Both the position numbers and the translations under genes were made by a program. This document shows, piece by piece, positions 28,098 to 37,300 of a stretch of DNA of 64,000 nt. The notes below the pieces were generated by a model. That model was not told the DNA's origin. It was given only the letters and a program-made list of their open reading frames with translations, and ran no database searches. The stretch is from Acidobacteriaceae bacterium. Lineage in GTDB: Bacteria > Acidobacteriota > Terriglobia > Terriglobales > Acidobacteriaceae. Every line of letters begins with the position of its first letter. Positions within the stretch are counted from its first letter, which is position 1. The stretch spans positions 190,449-254,448 of the forward strand of contig PLBY01000035.1 of assembly GCA_003134655.1 (NCBI GenBank), in the 5' to 3' direction.

Positions 28098-29459
28098 TTA
28101 TACCAACTGCGCTACTGCGCCCTTCTGGTCGCACACCGCGGCGATCGCGGACTCTAGCACACTGAGTGCTTCGTCCATCTGCTCGTTGGAGATCACTAGC
28201 GGGACCAGGAGACGGATGACGTTCGAGTACGTGCCAGCCGTGATCGTGATCAGGCCGTGCTCGTAGCAGTATTGCGTAATCTTCTTGGTTTCGTCGCCGG
28301 CTGGAGTCTTGGATTCCTGCGATTGCACCAGTTCGATAGCCTGCATGCCGCCGAGACCGCGGATGTCACCGATGATGGACCAGCGGCGCTGCCACTCGCG
28401 GGCTCGACGCTGGAAGCGCTCACCAATTTCATTCGCGCGGTTGAGCAGGTTCTCGCGCTCGAAGAGGTCGAGCACCGCCAGCGCTGCGGCACAAGAGAGC
28501 GGGTTCCCGGCAAATGTTCCGCCAAGGCCACCTGGCCCAGGAGCGTCCATGATTTCGGCGCGGCCGGTGACGGCCGCGAGCGGCAATCCGCCGCCCATGG
28601 ATTTGGCTGTGACAATAAGATCCGGCTCGATACCGTAGCGCTCGCTGGCGAAGAGAGCACCCGTACGTCCGAAGCCGGACTGAACTTCATCGGCAATGAA
28701 CAGGATGCCATGCCTCTGGCAAAGCTCAGTCAACACCTTGAAGTAGCCCGGCGGCGGAGCAATGAATCCGCCCTCGCCCAGAACCGGCTCAGCGATCACG
28801 GCGGCGACTTCTTCGTTCGCCACCACACGCTTGAATGTGTCTTCGAGGTGACGTGCGCAGTAAAGATCGCACGACGGGTACTTCAGGTTGTAGGAGCAGC
28901 GGTAGCAGTAGGCAAACGGAACGCGGTAGACCTCGCTGGGAAACGGCGCGAATCCGGCCTTATAAGGATGCGTCTTGCTGGTGAGAGCCAGCGTCATCAT
29001 GGTGCGGCCGTGGAACGCGTCTTCGAAGGCGATGATGCCGGGACGTTTCGTATAAGCGCGCGCAATCTTGACCGCGTTCTCGACGGCCTCGGCGCCGCTG
29101 TTGACGAAGATGGTCTTCTTCGCGAACTTGCCCGGCGTGACTTCGTTCATGCGCTCGGCTAGGCGGACATAGCTCTCGTAGGGCGTAACCTGCACGCAGG
29201 TGTGCAGGAAGCGGTCGAGCTGATCCTTCACGGCTTCAACAACAGCTTCGTGGCGATGGCCGACGTTGAGGCAGCCGATGCCGCCGGCGAAGTCGAGGTA
29301 GCGGTTGCCGTCGACGTCTTCGAGCCAGGCGTCTTCGGCCTTGGCGACGTAGATGGGCGTGCCGTGAGAAAGGCCGCGGGGCACGGCTTTGGCGCGGCGC
29401 TCGGAGAGGGCCTTGGATTTGGGGCCTGGGATCGGTGTGCGAAGTTGAATAGTAGACAT
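28098..29459 (-). CDS. gabT: 4-aminobutyrate aminotransferase family protein
   Basis: A 453-residue class III aminotransferase. Cofactor motifs are VNSGAEAVENAVKIAR, ADEVQSGFGRTG (Asp257) and TAKSMGGG (Lys286). The overall sequence fits GabT-type enzymes that move the amino group of GABA or similar omega-amino acids to 2-oxoglutarate. A four-cysteine segment, CYRC (185-188) and CDLYC (197-201), lies in the cofactor domain and might bind metal. No Shine-Dalgarno box is evident upstream; the leader is made of repeat sequence. Between two aldehyde dehydrogenase genes, it fits a putrescine to GABA to succinate-semialdehyde path. Confidence 0.88.
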   Translation of the reverse strand: MSTIQLRTPIPGPKSKALSERRAKAVPRGLSHGTPIYVAKAEDAWLEDVDGNRYLDFAGGIGCLNVGHRHEAVVEAVKDQLDRFLHTCVQVTPYESYVRLAERMNEVTPGKFAKKTIFVNSGAEAVENAVKIARAYTKRPGIIAFEDAFHGRTMMTLALTSKTHPYKAGFAPFPSEVYRVPFAYCYRCSYNLKYPSCDLYCARHLEDTFKRVVANEEVAAVIAEPVLGEGGFIAPPPGYFKVLTELCQRHGILFIADEVQSGFGRTGALFASERYGIEPDLIVTAKSMGGGLPLAAVTGRAEIMDAPGPGGLGGTFAGNPLSCAAALAVLDLFERENLLNRANEIGERFQRRAREWQRRWSIIGDIRGLGGMQAIELVQSQESKTPAGDETKKITQYCYEHGLITITAGTYSNVIRLLVPLVISNEQMDEALSVLESAIAAVCDQKGAVAQLV

Positions 29460-29590
29460 CTTAGTTCTCAGTTCTGGGTTCTCAGTTCTCAGTTAACGGC
29501 TTCCGGCTTCCGTGTCCTCAGCGGCTAAAAAGCCGCGCTATCTTTGTGACTGTAACGACACGACTAAAGTCGTGCCCTTCCACGTTTCCT
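29460..29590. repeat. Intergenic repeat mosaic upstream of gabT
   Basis: The gap holds three copies of GTTCTCAGTT or close variants (29464-29495), CGGCTTCCGGCTTCC, a hairpin GCGGCT-AAAA-AGCCGC (29521-29536) and a hairpin CACGACT-AA-AGTCGTG (29559-29574). No gene is supported. These hairpins would be in the 5' leader of gabT if it is cotranscribed with the upstream dehydrogenase. Confidence 0.6.
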
Positions 29591-31075
29591 TCAGTACCAG
29601 CCGATCGGCGATTCGTTCAAGTTGATGTGGACCTGCTTGGTCTCGAGGTATTCTTCGATGCCCCAGGGGCCGAGTTCGCGGCCGAAGCCGGACTGCTTGT
29701 AGCCTCCCCACGGCGCTTCGACATACGTGGGTTGCATGTGGTTCACCCAGACGATTCCGGCGCGCAGAGCTTTTACGGAGCGCATGGCTTTGAAAATGTC
29801 GCGGGTCCAGACCGCAGCCGCGAGCCCGTAGGGGGAATCGTTGGCGATCTTGAGAGCGTCCTTTTCGTCCTCGAACGGAATCACGGCAGCAACCGGGCCA
29901 AAGATTTCTTCGCGGGCGATTCGGTCACTATTCTTCACGTCGTAGAAAATCGTCGGCTGCACGTAGTAGCCCTTGGCGAACTTCTCGGGGCGTCCGCCGC
30001 CGGAAGCAAGCTTGGCTTCTTTCTTGCCGATTTCCACGTACGAATTGACGCGGTCGTATTGCTCTTTACTGACCAGCGCGCCCATCTTGGTCTCGCGATC
30101 GAGCGGCGGCCCGATTTTGATCTTCTTCGCTTTCTCCGCCATCGCGTCGACAAAGTTTTTGTAGATCGATTTCTGCACGAGAATGCGGCTGCCCGCGGAA
30201 CAGACTTCGCCTTGATTGATGAAGACGCCGAAGAGAGCGCCGTCGATGGCAGCTTCGAAATCGGCGTCGGCGAAAAAAATATTCGGAGACTTGCCACCGA
30301 GTTCCAGAGTCACGCGCTTCACGGTATCAGCGGCTTGCTTCACGATGATCTTGCCGACCGCGGCGCTGCCTGTGAACGCAATCTTGTTGACGTCGGGATG
30401 CTGTACGAGCGGGGCTCCGCAGGACTCACCAAAACCGGTGATGACGTTGACTACGCCCGGAGGCAGTCCGCAGTCGGCGAAATGTTTGGCGAGCTCAAGC
30501 GCCGTGAGCGGCGTCTGCTCGGCGGGCTTGAGCACGCAGGTGCAGCCCGCGGCGATCGCGGGAGCGAGTTTCCATGCGGCCATCAGCAGCGGATAGTTCC
30601 AAGGAATAATTTGTCCGGCGACGCCTACGGGCTCTTTGAGCGTAAGGGACATCGCGTTGTCGGGGACCGGATTCACGTAGCCGACGACTTTGGTCGCGAG
30701 TCCGCCGTAATACTCGAAACAGGTTGCGGCGTCAGTGATGTCGTACTCTGCTTCGACAATGGGCTTGCCGGTGTTGCGGCATTCCAGTTCGGCGAGCGCG
30801 GGCAGGTTCTGACGGATTTTGTCGGCGAGGCGGAAGAGGACACGGCCTCGCTCCTGCGCGGTTGTGGTCGCCCACGGGCTTTCTTCGAACGCGGCCTTGG
30901 CGGCGGCAACGGCACGGTTCACGTCGTCGGCCGAGGCGTCAGGGACCTGCGCGATTACCTCCTCGGTCGAGGGATCGTAGACGGGAAAGGTCTTCGCGGA
31001 TTTGCTCGCGACCCATTCGCCGTTGATGAACATCTGGTACGTGCGGACTTCGGTTTGGACTCCGCTGGGCATCAT
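29591..31075 (-). CDS. NAD(P)-dependent aldehyde dehydrogenase (betaine/aminobutyraldehyde type)
   Basis: A 494-residue hydrolytic aldehyde dehydrogenase. The oxyanion asparagine is in PWNYPLLMAAWK (Asn160), the general base is Glu258 in TLELGGKSPNI, and the nucleophile is Cys292 in NQGEVCSAGSR. The tail PWGGYKQSGFGRELG is typical for betaine-, gamma-aminobutyraldehyde- and related dehydrogenases. A GGGAGG box precedes ATG. Next to gabT and a Pot transporter, oxidation of 4-aminobutyraldehyde to GABA is a reasonable inference, but substrate is not proven by sequence. Confidence 0.87.
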   Translation of the reverse strand: MMPSGVQTEVRTYQMFINGEWVASKSAKTFPVYDPSTEEVIAQVPDASADDVNRAVAAAKAAFEESPWATTTAQERGRVLFRLADKIRQNLPALAELECRNTGKPIVEAEYDITDAATCFEYYGGLATKVVGYVNPVPDNAMSLTLKEPVGVAGQIIPWNYPLLMAAWKLAPAIAAGCTCVLKPAEQTPLTALELAKHFADCGLPPGVVNVITGFGESCGAPLVQHPDVNKIAFTGSAAVGKIIVKQAADTVKRVTLELGGKSPNIFFADADFEAAIDGALFGVFINQGEVCSAGSRILVQKSIYKNFVDAMAEKAKKIKIGPPLDRETKMGALVSKEQYDRVNSYVEIGKKEAKLASGGGRPEKFAKGYYVQPTIFYDVKNSDRIAREEIFGPVAAVIPFEDEKDALKIANDSPYGLAAAVWTRDIFKAMRSVKALRAGIVWVNHMQPTYVEAPWGGYKQSGFGRELGPWGIEEYLETKQVHINLNESPIGWY

Positions 31076-31096
31076 GGCCTCCCGGGAAAAATTGTG

Positions 31097-31279
31097 CCGT
31101 CCCTACGGGACTCGGTTCTTTTCTTTACCGCGCACCCAGGACTTCCGTCCTGGGCTAACATATGCCGCCCCTTCGGGGCTCGAACTTGGTTCTCAAGCGT
31201 CGATCCTGCTCGATCTGCAGGATCTTTCTTCAAGATCAACTGCGAGCTACGCTCGCAGGACAGCCGAAGGCGGCTGTCC
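31097..31279. repeat. Array of six different short hairpins
   Basis: In about 180 bases there are GTCCC-TAC-GGGAC (31099-31111), CCCAGGAC-TTCC-GTCCTGGG (31135-31154), GCCCC-TTC-GGGGC (31167-31179), GATCCTG...CAGGATC (31202-31224), TGCGAGC-TAC-GCTCGCA (31241-31257) and GGACAGCCG...CGGCTGTCC (31258-31279). They are separated by short unrelated spacers. The last one recurs on the other side of the permease gene. No coding potential is seen. Confidence 0.68.
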
Positions 31280-31305
31280 CCACATAAGTCAAAAACAAAT
31301 CAGCA

Positions 31306-32760
31306 TCAACGCCGGACTTCGCTCGCCGGAACTGGCGTGGCGATTGCAGCGAGTTGAATCTTTTGTGACGCCTTGCGGCGGCCGTAGACAAAAAAGAAAA
31401 ACGCGGCCAGGCCGACGAAGAATGCTGTGCCACCGAACATCCACAACTCGTAAGACCACAGCGACGTGATCTGCTGGGCCGGAAAAAACACCAGCGCGAT
31501 ACCGAGGATCGTGGTCAGGAACCCGCTCGTCCCGGCAAGAAACAGCGTGATCCGACCGTATTGGCCTTTCGGAGCTGACTCCGTTACTGCAAACTTTACC
31601 AACGCTCCGAACATGTAGACGAAGGGAACAAGCTGCAGCACGACGGCCAGCGACAGCAGTTTCTGAAACGTTTCCTGCACGCCCGCGCCGGCGAAATTCA
31701 GGATTACCAAAACTCCGGAGACAATGGCCTGCACAATCAGCGCGGCGTACGGTGTGGCATATTTGGGATGAACCTTGCCAAGCCAGGACGGCATGTAGGA
31801 ATCTAGCCCGGCGACGAAGGGGATGCGGGAGCAACCACCGATCCAAGCTGAACCGATGCCAGCGATGGCGAGGCTGAGCATGAGCGCGAAGGGAACGCTG
31901 ATCCAACTCACGCCGACGCGGGCCGCCATTCCGGTGACTGCCTGCACCACACCCTGCAGCACGTTGACGTTCTTGCCGACCGCGATGAGTAACGTCAGCG
32001 TTGCGGCAATGTAGAGAATGCCGGATAGCAGTCCTCCCCAGGCGACGGCTCCGGGGAGAGTGCGGCGCGGATCCTGAATTTCGTCGCCCATGACGGAGGC
32101 GAGTTCCAGACCAACCAGGCCGAAGCAGATAACTCCGAAAGAATTGAGAACGAAGCGCGGATTCGCGGGAATCTTGAAGTCGGCTGCGGTGATGCCAGCA
32201 CCAAAGCGCGACCAGATGACAATGCCGAGACCGACGAGCACGGCGGCGGCGATGAAAGTTCCAACGGCCCCGACGTTGTTGATCCACTTCCCTACGCCGA
32301 GGCCGAGTATGTTGAGCAGGGTGAGCAACGCAAGCAAAGCGAGGGAAACGCTCGCGGCGAAGAGCTTGTTGTCGGGAAGAGCCTGATGGCCGGGACCGAG
32401 CACATACACCGATACGCCGACGAAATAGAGCATGACCGTCGGCACGTAGAGCATGTTGTTGGTCCAGTAGCACCAGCCAGAGAGGAATCCGTGGAAGTCG
32501 CCGAAAACTTCTTTCGCCCAGAGGTAGACACCGCCTTCGCCGGGATAGCGATGGGCGAGTTCGATGACGGCGATGCCTTGGGGCCAGAAGAACAGGAGAA
32601 GCGAGATGATCCAGAGCCAGATGGTCACGCCGCCGTTGGCGGCGATCGAAGGGACGACGTTCAGATTAAATACGGCTACGACGAACAGAAGCACAAGATC
32701 GCGGCGCCCTAGGGCGCGGATCAGGTGGGGCTGTTCGACGGATTGTGGCGTTGTGGCCAA
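31306..32760 (-). CDS. APC-superfamily amino acid/polyamine permease
   Basis: A 484-residue protein with about twelve transmembrane helices. The first helix region (GRRDLVLLFVVAVFNLNVVPS) and YPGEGGVYLWAKEVFGDFHG match the APC family; FGLVGLELASVMGDEIQDP is the conserved TM6-loop region. The start appears to be TTG at 32760, since no ATG occurs before the first helix; only a weak AGAGAAA sequence precedes it. It lies between aminotransferase and aldehyde dehydrogenase genes, so import of an amino acid or amine that they degrade is likely. Confidence 0.85.
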   Translation of the reverse strand: MATTPQSVEQPHLIRALGRRDLVLLFVVAVFNLNVVPSIAANGGVTIWLWIISLLLFFWPQGIAVIELAHRYPGEGGVYLWAKEVFGDFHGFLSGWCYWTNNMLYVPTVMLYFVGVSVYVLGPGHQALPDNKLFAASVSLALLALLTLLNILGLGVGKWINNVGAVGTFIAAAVLVGLGIVIWSRFGAGITAADFKIPANPRFVLNSFGVICFGLVGLELASVMGDEIQDPRRTLPGAVAWGGLLSGILYIAATLTLLIAVGKNVNVLQGVVQAVTGMAARVGVSWISVPFALMLSLAIAGIGSAWIGGCSRIPFVAGLDSYMPSWLGKVHPKYATPYAALIVQAIVSGVLVILNFAGAGVQETFQKLLSLAVVLQLVPFVYMFGALVKFAVTESAPKGQYGRITLFLAGTSGFLTTILGIALVFFPAQQITSLWSYELWMFGGTAFFVGLAAFFFFVYGRRKASQKIQLAAIATPVPASEVRR

Positions 32761-32794
32761 GATTTCTCTACGAGCTGCCTACCTTTGCTTTCGC

Positions 32795-32866
32795 GGACAG
32801 CCGAGGCGGCTGTCCCCACATGAGCATCGGTTGTGCACGCAGGGGCGGACGAATGCGTCCGCCCCT
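32795..32866. repeat. Two palindromic elements upstream of the permease
   Basis: GGACAGCCG-AGG-CGGCTGTCC (32795-32815), followed by CCCACAT, is nearly the same as an element at 31258 on the other side of the permease gene. AGGGGCGGAC (32841-32850) and GTCCGCCCCT (32857-32866) form a second perfect ten-pair hairpin. They fill the gap between the permease and the next aminotransferase. Confidence 0.65.
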
Positions 32867-32873
32867 ACGCGAT

Positions 32874-34250
32874 CTAATGCGCCACTGCAACCGGGGCGGC
32901 GCGCTCCTGCTGCGCTTTCGCGAGCGAGGCAGCGATGTCGTTGAACGCCGCGAGGTGCTGGTCGATGTCGGCCTCGGTGTGCTGCACCGAAATCGTCCAT
33001 TGCTCGTCCCACCAGTAGGGCTGGGCCATCACGCCGCGGTTGACCATCCCGAACCAGTAGTGGCGCCACAGGTCGATGTCGATTGCTTCCCAGTCGCGGT
33101 AGTTGCGAATCTCTTTGGGATAGAGCATCAGCGCGCCGTTGGCTCCAGCTTGTGCGATGTAGCCCTGCAGACCAACCTTCGCGATGGTGGCACGGTAGCC
33201 GTCGGTCAGCTTCTTGCTGAGTTTGTCGACCTTAGCGTAGTTCTCGCGGGTGAGGACTTCGCGGAAAGTCGCGAGGCCAGCTGCCATCGAGACCGGATTC
33301 GTGTTGTAGGTGCCGCCGTGGAAGACCTTGTGCTGCGAGATCAGGTCCATGACTGACTTGCTAGTGCCGAACGCGGCGAGGGGCAAGCCTCCACCAATCG
33401 ACTTGGCCAGGCAGATCATGTCGGGATGAACACCGAAGTATTCACTGGCGCCGCCCCATCCGAGCTTCGCGCCGGTCTTGACTTCGTCGAAGATCAGCAG
33501 AGCGCCATTCTTGTCGCAGATCTCGCGCAGGCCCTTCAGGAAGCCGGGTTGCGGAATGCAGAGGCCGACGTTCATCAGAATCGGCTCGAGAATGATCGCG
33601 GCGATCTCGCCAGGATTTTCTTTGAAGCGACGCTCGACGGTGGCGAGATCGTTGAAGGTGGCGATGAGCACGTTGGCGATTGCTGACTTCGGCACGCCGA
33701 GACCGCCAGTGACTGACGTTGGTGCGTGGATGTCACCGTAGTCGGGCGCGTGCGGCTTCACACTTACCAGCGCGCTGTCGTGCAGCCCGTGGTAGGCGCC
33801 TTCGAACTTAACGATCTTGTCGCGTGCCGTAGCAGCGCGGGCAAGACGAATCGCATGCATCGTGACCTCGGTACCGCTATTGCCGAAGCGGCACATCTCG
33901 ACCGGGAAGCGGGTGCAGATTTCTTCGGCGAGTTCCCACTCCATATCGTGGGGCATGCCGAACATGGTGCCGGTGGAGAGTCGCTTTTCGACGGCCTTCA
34001 TGACGGCGGGATGGCAGTGTCCAGCCATGAGCGCGCCGAAAGTCAGATTGTGGTCGATGTATTCGTTGCCATCGAGGTCGCGGAACTTGCTGCCGCTGGC
34101 CTCTTTTACAAAGATCGGCCAGGGATCGTAGGCGCGATAGTTGCTGGCGACACCGAGAGGAATGCGTTTGAGATTCTTCTTGTGGGCTTCGGCGGATTTG
34201 GGCGTGCGCCGCTCGAAAGTGGCGAGTTCTTTCTGCAGATCGGGATACAT
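32874..34250 (-). CDS. Glutamate-1-semialdehyde aminomutase-like class III aminotransferase
   Basis: A 458-residue PLP protein with the HemL-type cofactor motif FGNSGTEVTMHAIRLARA, FDEVKTGAKLGWGG with the conserved aspartate, and Lys283 in LAKSIGGGLP. It is longer than HemL and has an Asp/Trp-rich C-terminal part (YRDWEAIDIDLWRHYWF) not found in HemL, so it is more likely a catabolic aminotransferase than a tetrapyrrole enzyme. CGGAG precedes ATG at eight bases. It is the first catabolic gene after the TonB receptor on the same strand. Substrate unknown; an amine or omega-amino acid is inferred. Confidence 0.82.
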   Translation of the reverse strand: MYPDLQKELATFERRTPKSAEAHKKNLKRIPLGVASNYRAYDPWPIFVKEASGSKFRDLDGNEYIDHNLTFGALMAGHCHPAVMKAVEKRLSTGTMFGMPHDMEWELAEEICTRFPVEMCRFGNSGTEVTMHAIRLARAATARDKIVKFEGAYHGLHDSALVSVKPHAPDYGDIHAPTSVTGGLGVPKSAIANVLIATFNDLATVERRFKENPGEIAAIILEPILMNVGLCIPQPGFLKGLREICDKNGALLIFDEVKTGAKLGWGGASEYFGVHPDMICLAKSIGGGLPLAAFGTSKSVMDLISQHKVFHGGTYNTNPVSMAAGLATFREVLTRENYAKVDKLSKKLTDGYRATIAKVGLQGYIAQAGANGALMLYPKEIRNYRDWEAIDIDLWRHYWFGMVNRGVMAQPYWWDEQWTISVQHTEADIDQHLAAFNDIAASLAKAQQERAAPVAVAH

Positions 34251-34309
34251 CGAATTGCTCCGGGTAAACTCAGGCCTGCGTTCCGGTAGATCAGCGGGCC
34301 ATTAGATTG

Positions 34310-34333
34310 CCCGGGCGGTTGGAGCCGCCCGGG
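34310..34333 (-). terminator. Hairpin after the TonB-dependent receptor gene
   Basis: CCCGGGCGG (34310-34318) and CCGCCCGGG (34325-34333) form nine GC pairs with a six-base loop, starting nine bases beyond the receptor stop codon. No T-tract follows, so it may only partly terminate or may protect the mRNA end. Confidence 0.5.
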
Positions 34334-34342
34334 TTGGTCGGA

Positions 34343-37300
34343 CTAGAAGTAGAACTTCAGTGCAAACTGCACCAGGCGTGGATCACGAGCTTGCAGCACC
34401 TGGCCAAACGTCGAGTTCGAGAAATTGCCGTCCGGGTTAACGAACTCCGTCTTGTTGAACAAGTTGAAGACGTCGGCACGGAACTGGAAATACTTGGTCT
34501 CGGACAGTGTAATCCTCTTCGACACAGTAATGTCCCACTGGTTCTCGCCCGGCCCACAGCATACGGAGCGCGGGGTGGTCGAGAACGTCCCGAGAGTGGG
34601 GTCGGTAAACTTGGCCTGATCCGCGTTCAGGTAATAGTGTCCGGACACCGGCCCGTAATTGTAGGTATTAAACGTCTGGATCTGCTTGGGGTCCACGATT
34701 TGCAGGGGACCGTTTAGCTGCGGTGCAGCGGCTCCCAGAAAGAACAAGCTGCTGATCAACTCGGTATCATCCTGTGTCTGGAGGCGGATCGGGAAGCCGC
34801 TCTGGAATTGAATGATTCCCGAGAGTTGCCAATCGTCCAGGACCTTGCCTGCAAAGCCGTTGTACTTGCGTACCGGGATGTCCCAAACATAGTTGATCAC
34901 GAAGCGCTGTGCGGAATTGAACAGAGAAAGCGCGCGGCTGGACTTGTAGTTAAACGGGTTCACGGTCTCTTCGAAGCTCGACGCCCAGTCAAGGGACTTG
35001 CTGAAGGTGTAGGCAGCCTGGAACTGCAAGCCGCGCGAGAAACGTTTTTCCAAGCTGGCCTGGAACGAGTTGTAGGCCGATGCAGCGATCGTGTCCTCGG
35101 CGAAGACGTTGCTGAAGACCGGAATGCCGTCCAGCGGACAACCCACACTCGTCACCGGATTGCAATTGGGAGAAGAGTAGGGGCGGAGACCTACCAGGTT
35201 CAGAGTTTGTCCGGAAGCCTGCAGAGTTCCTCCGGTCGGCAGATGGAACCCATTGGGCAAGAGGCTGCCGTTGCTGGCGGGGAGAGTGACACTGAACTGG
35301 TTATCTTCAGCAAAAGGCCCGCAGGTTCCCTGTAACCCATAGGAGGTCACGCTGTTGGGATCGTTGTTCGCCAGCGTGGCGATATCCAAGCAGGTTTGCG
35401 GATTCGCCGCGTTGATATCATGCGACGCCAGTAAACGATGACCTTGCGATCCCACATAGCCGAGTTGCAGCACGAGGTCCTTGGCCAATTCTCTCTGAAT
35501 CGTGAAGTTGTACTGCGCGGTATATTGCGTCCGCATCTTCGGCTGGAAGTCGCCGTAAAGCAACATCGGGCGGAAGCTGGCCCAGTCCGTAGGCGTTTTC
35601 GGTGTGGGGCTCAGGATGCCGGTAAAAGGATTGGGAGTGACGTAACCGCCAGCCTGGGGCACAAATGGCGTATTGAGGAAGGTGGAGGCCACATAGGTAC
35701 TGCCACCGAAGGGTGGCTCAGCGCCGAACTGTTCGAGGACGAGTTGCTCCATCGGGTTATAGAACAATCCCCATCCGGCGCGAACGCTGGTCTTACCCGA
35801 GCGTCCCGGGCTCCAGGCGATTCCGACACGAGGCGCGAAGGCCTTGTAGTAGGTCTGGGTCATACCGGGGGGAACGCCCTGGTCGCCCGGAACGACGAGA
35901 CCCGTGGGCAAGACGCCCGCATCGGCACAGGTGCTCACTCCGAAACTCGCCTGCTCATCCGGCGTCAAGACACACGGATACTGAGTCGTATTCTGCCCCG
36001 GACGGAAGGTTTGAACGTGATGAAGAACGTCTGTCAGCGGAGTGTCCAACTCCCACCGCAGCCCGTAGTTCAGTGTTATGGACGGCCTCAGCTTCCAGCT
36101 GTCTTGCGCAAACAGATAGACGCCGGTATTACGCACGTTCTCCCGTTGGGCTGATCCTTGCGTGTAGCTATCGGCAAGGCCGAGCAAGTAGCCAGCATAG
36201 TTGTCGTTGTACTGAACTGAGTTGGAGGTTGAACCGTCGAACGTAGCCTGGCCGCTCACATTGTAATAAAGAGTCTGGTCGAAGCGGGCGCGGCGGACAT
36301 CGGCACCAAACTTGAATTGGTGACTCCCCTTAACCCAAGTCAGGCTGTCCGCCCACATAAACGAGTTTCCGACCTGCGGCAACTCACCTTCCCAGCCGTT
36401 TCCGATGGAAAATCCGCCAGATACATTAATGAAGGGAACGCCTGTGTGAGAGGGAGGCAAGCCCGTGGTAATTCCGGCCTTTGTCGGGTCAATGCCAGTC
36501 GAGGTGATGAGAGCGTTTATGGCAGAGGAATCGGAGGTTCCGTTGAAACAAACTGCCTGAGCGGCTGCCGAGGAACACGAAGCTTGCACCGCCCCGGTCA
36601 TCTGCGGGTGCTGGAAGGTTAACTGGCCTTCTCGCATATATGTGAAACGGAATTCGTTGACCAGGGAATTGTTGATCGTCCAGGTATGACTCGGATTGAA
36701 CTGCTGGAAGCGGGATCCCACGTTGGCGCCGAAGCCCGGTACATTGGCCCCGGAGGCCTGGAAATTGTAGAACGGCTGAAAGTTCGTATCGTTCGTGAAG
36801 TAGTAGTAGAAACTGAAATTCTGGCGTGCGTTGATGTGGTGATCGAATCGGAAAGTGAACTGGTTTTGAGTATCCGCGGCGGAGGGGACCGCCTGATAGG
36901 TGCCGTCAGCACGGTTCGCGGAAGGAACGAAGCGCAGCATGTCCATCGCGACCGGGTCCATGCATTGGGTGGGAATCGTGGCGTTGCCGTTTACCGTCGG
37001 AAATATCTGATTCCAGGGCACGCCGGAAGCAGGCGTCTGGCCGCCAAGACCGGTGATGGCAGCTGTGCAGCCAGTCCTGCCATTCAGAGCATCGGCGACG
37101 AACTGATCGCTGATCCCGTTGACGGTCTGGCCATCGGCCCAGAAATCCGGAAAACCGCCCGCGAAAACACTACCAGCAGCGGTCGGACGCTCTTGTGGGC
37201 CGGGAACCGCCACAATTTCGCCAGAGACCCCTTGGCGCAGGCGACGTCCCTCATAAGAGACGAAAAAGAAGGTTCGGTCCTTTTTGATCGGTCCGCCGAA

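Noticed and set aside
29464..29495. TTCTCAGTT repeats as a CRISPR-like array
   Set aside because: Units are about ten bases and directly adjacent, without unique spacers.
29546..31357. A 603-codon open frame on the plus strand opposite the aldehyde dehydrogenase gene
   Set aside because: It is the antisense of a clear aldehyde dehydrogenase gene with an intact active site; GC-rich codon use leaves the opposite frame open. No ribosome site or known domain.
31289..32473. A 394-codon minus-strand frame overlapping the APC permease
   Set aside because: Its translation is Arg/His-rich and without domains, while the overlapping frame is a well-formed permease with about twelve helices.
32874..34250. 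Annotation as hemL (heme biosynthesis)
   Set aside because: NSGTEVTM fits HemL, but the protein is longer, has a different C-terminal part, and lies in a catabolic and transport cluster.
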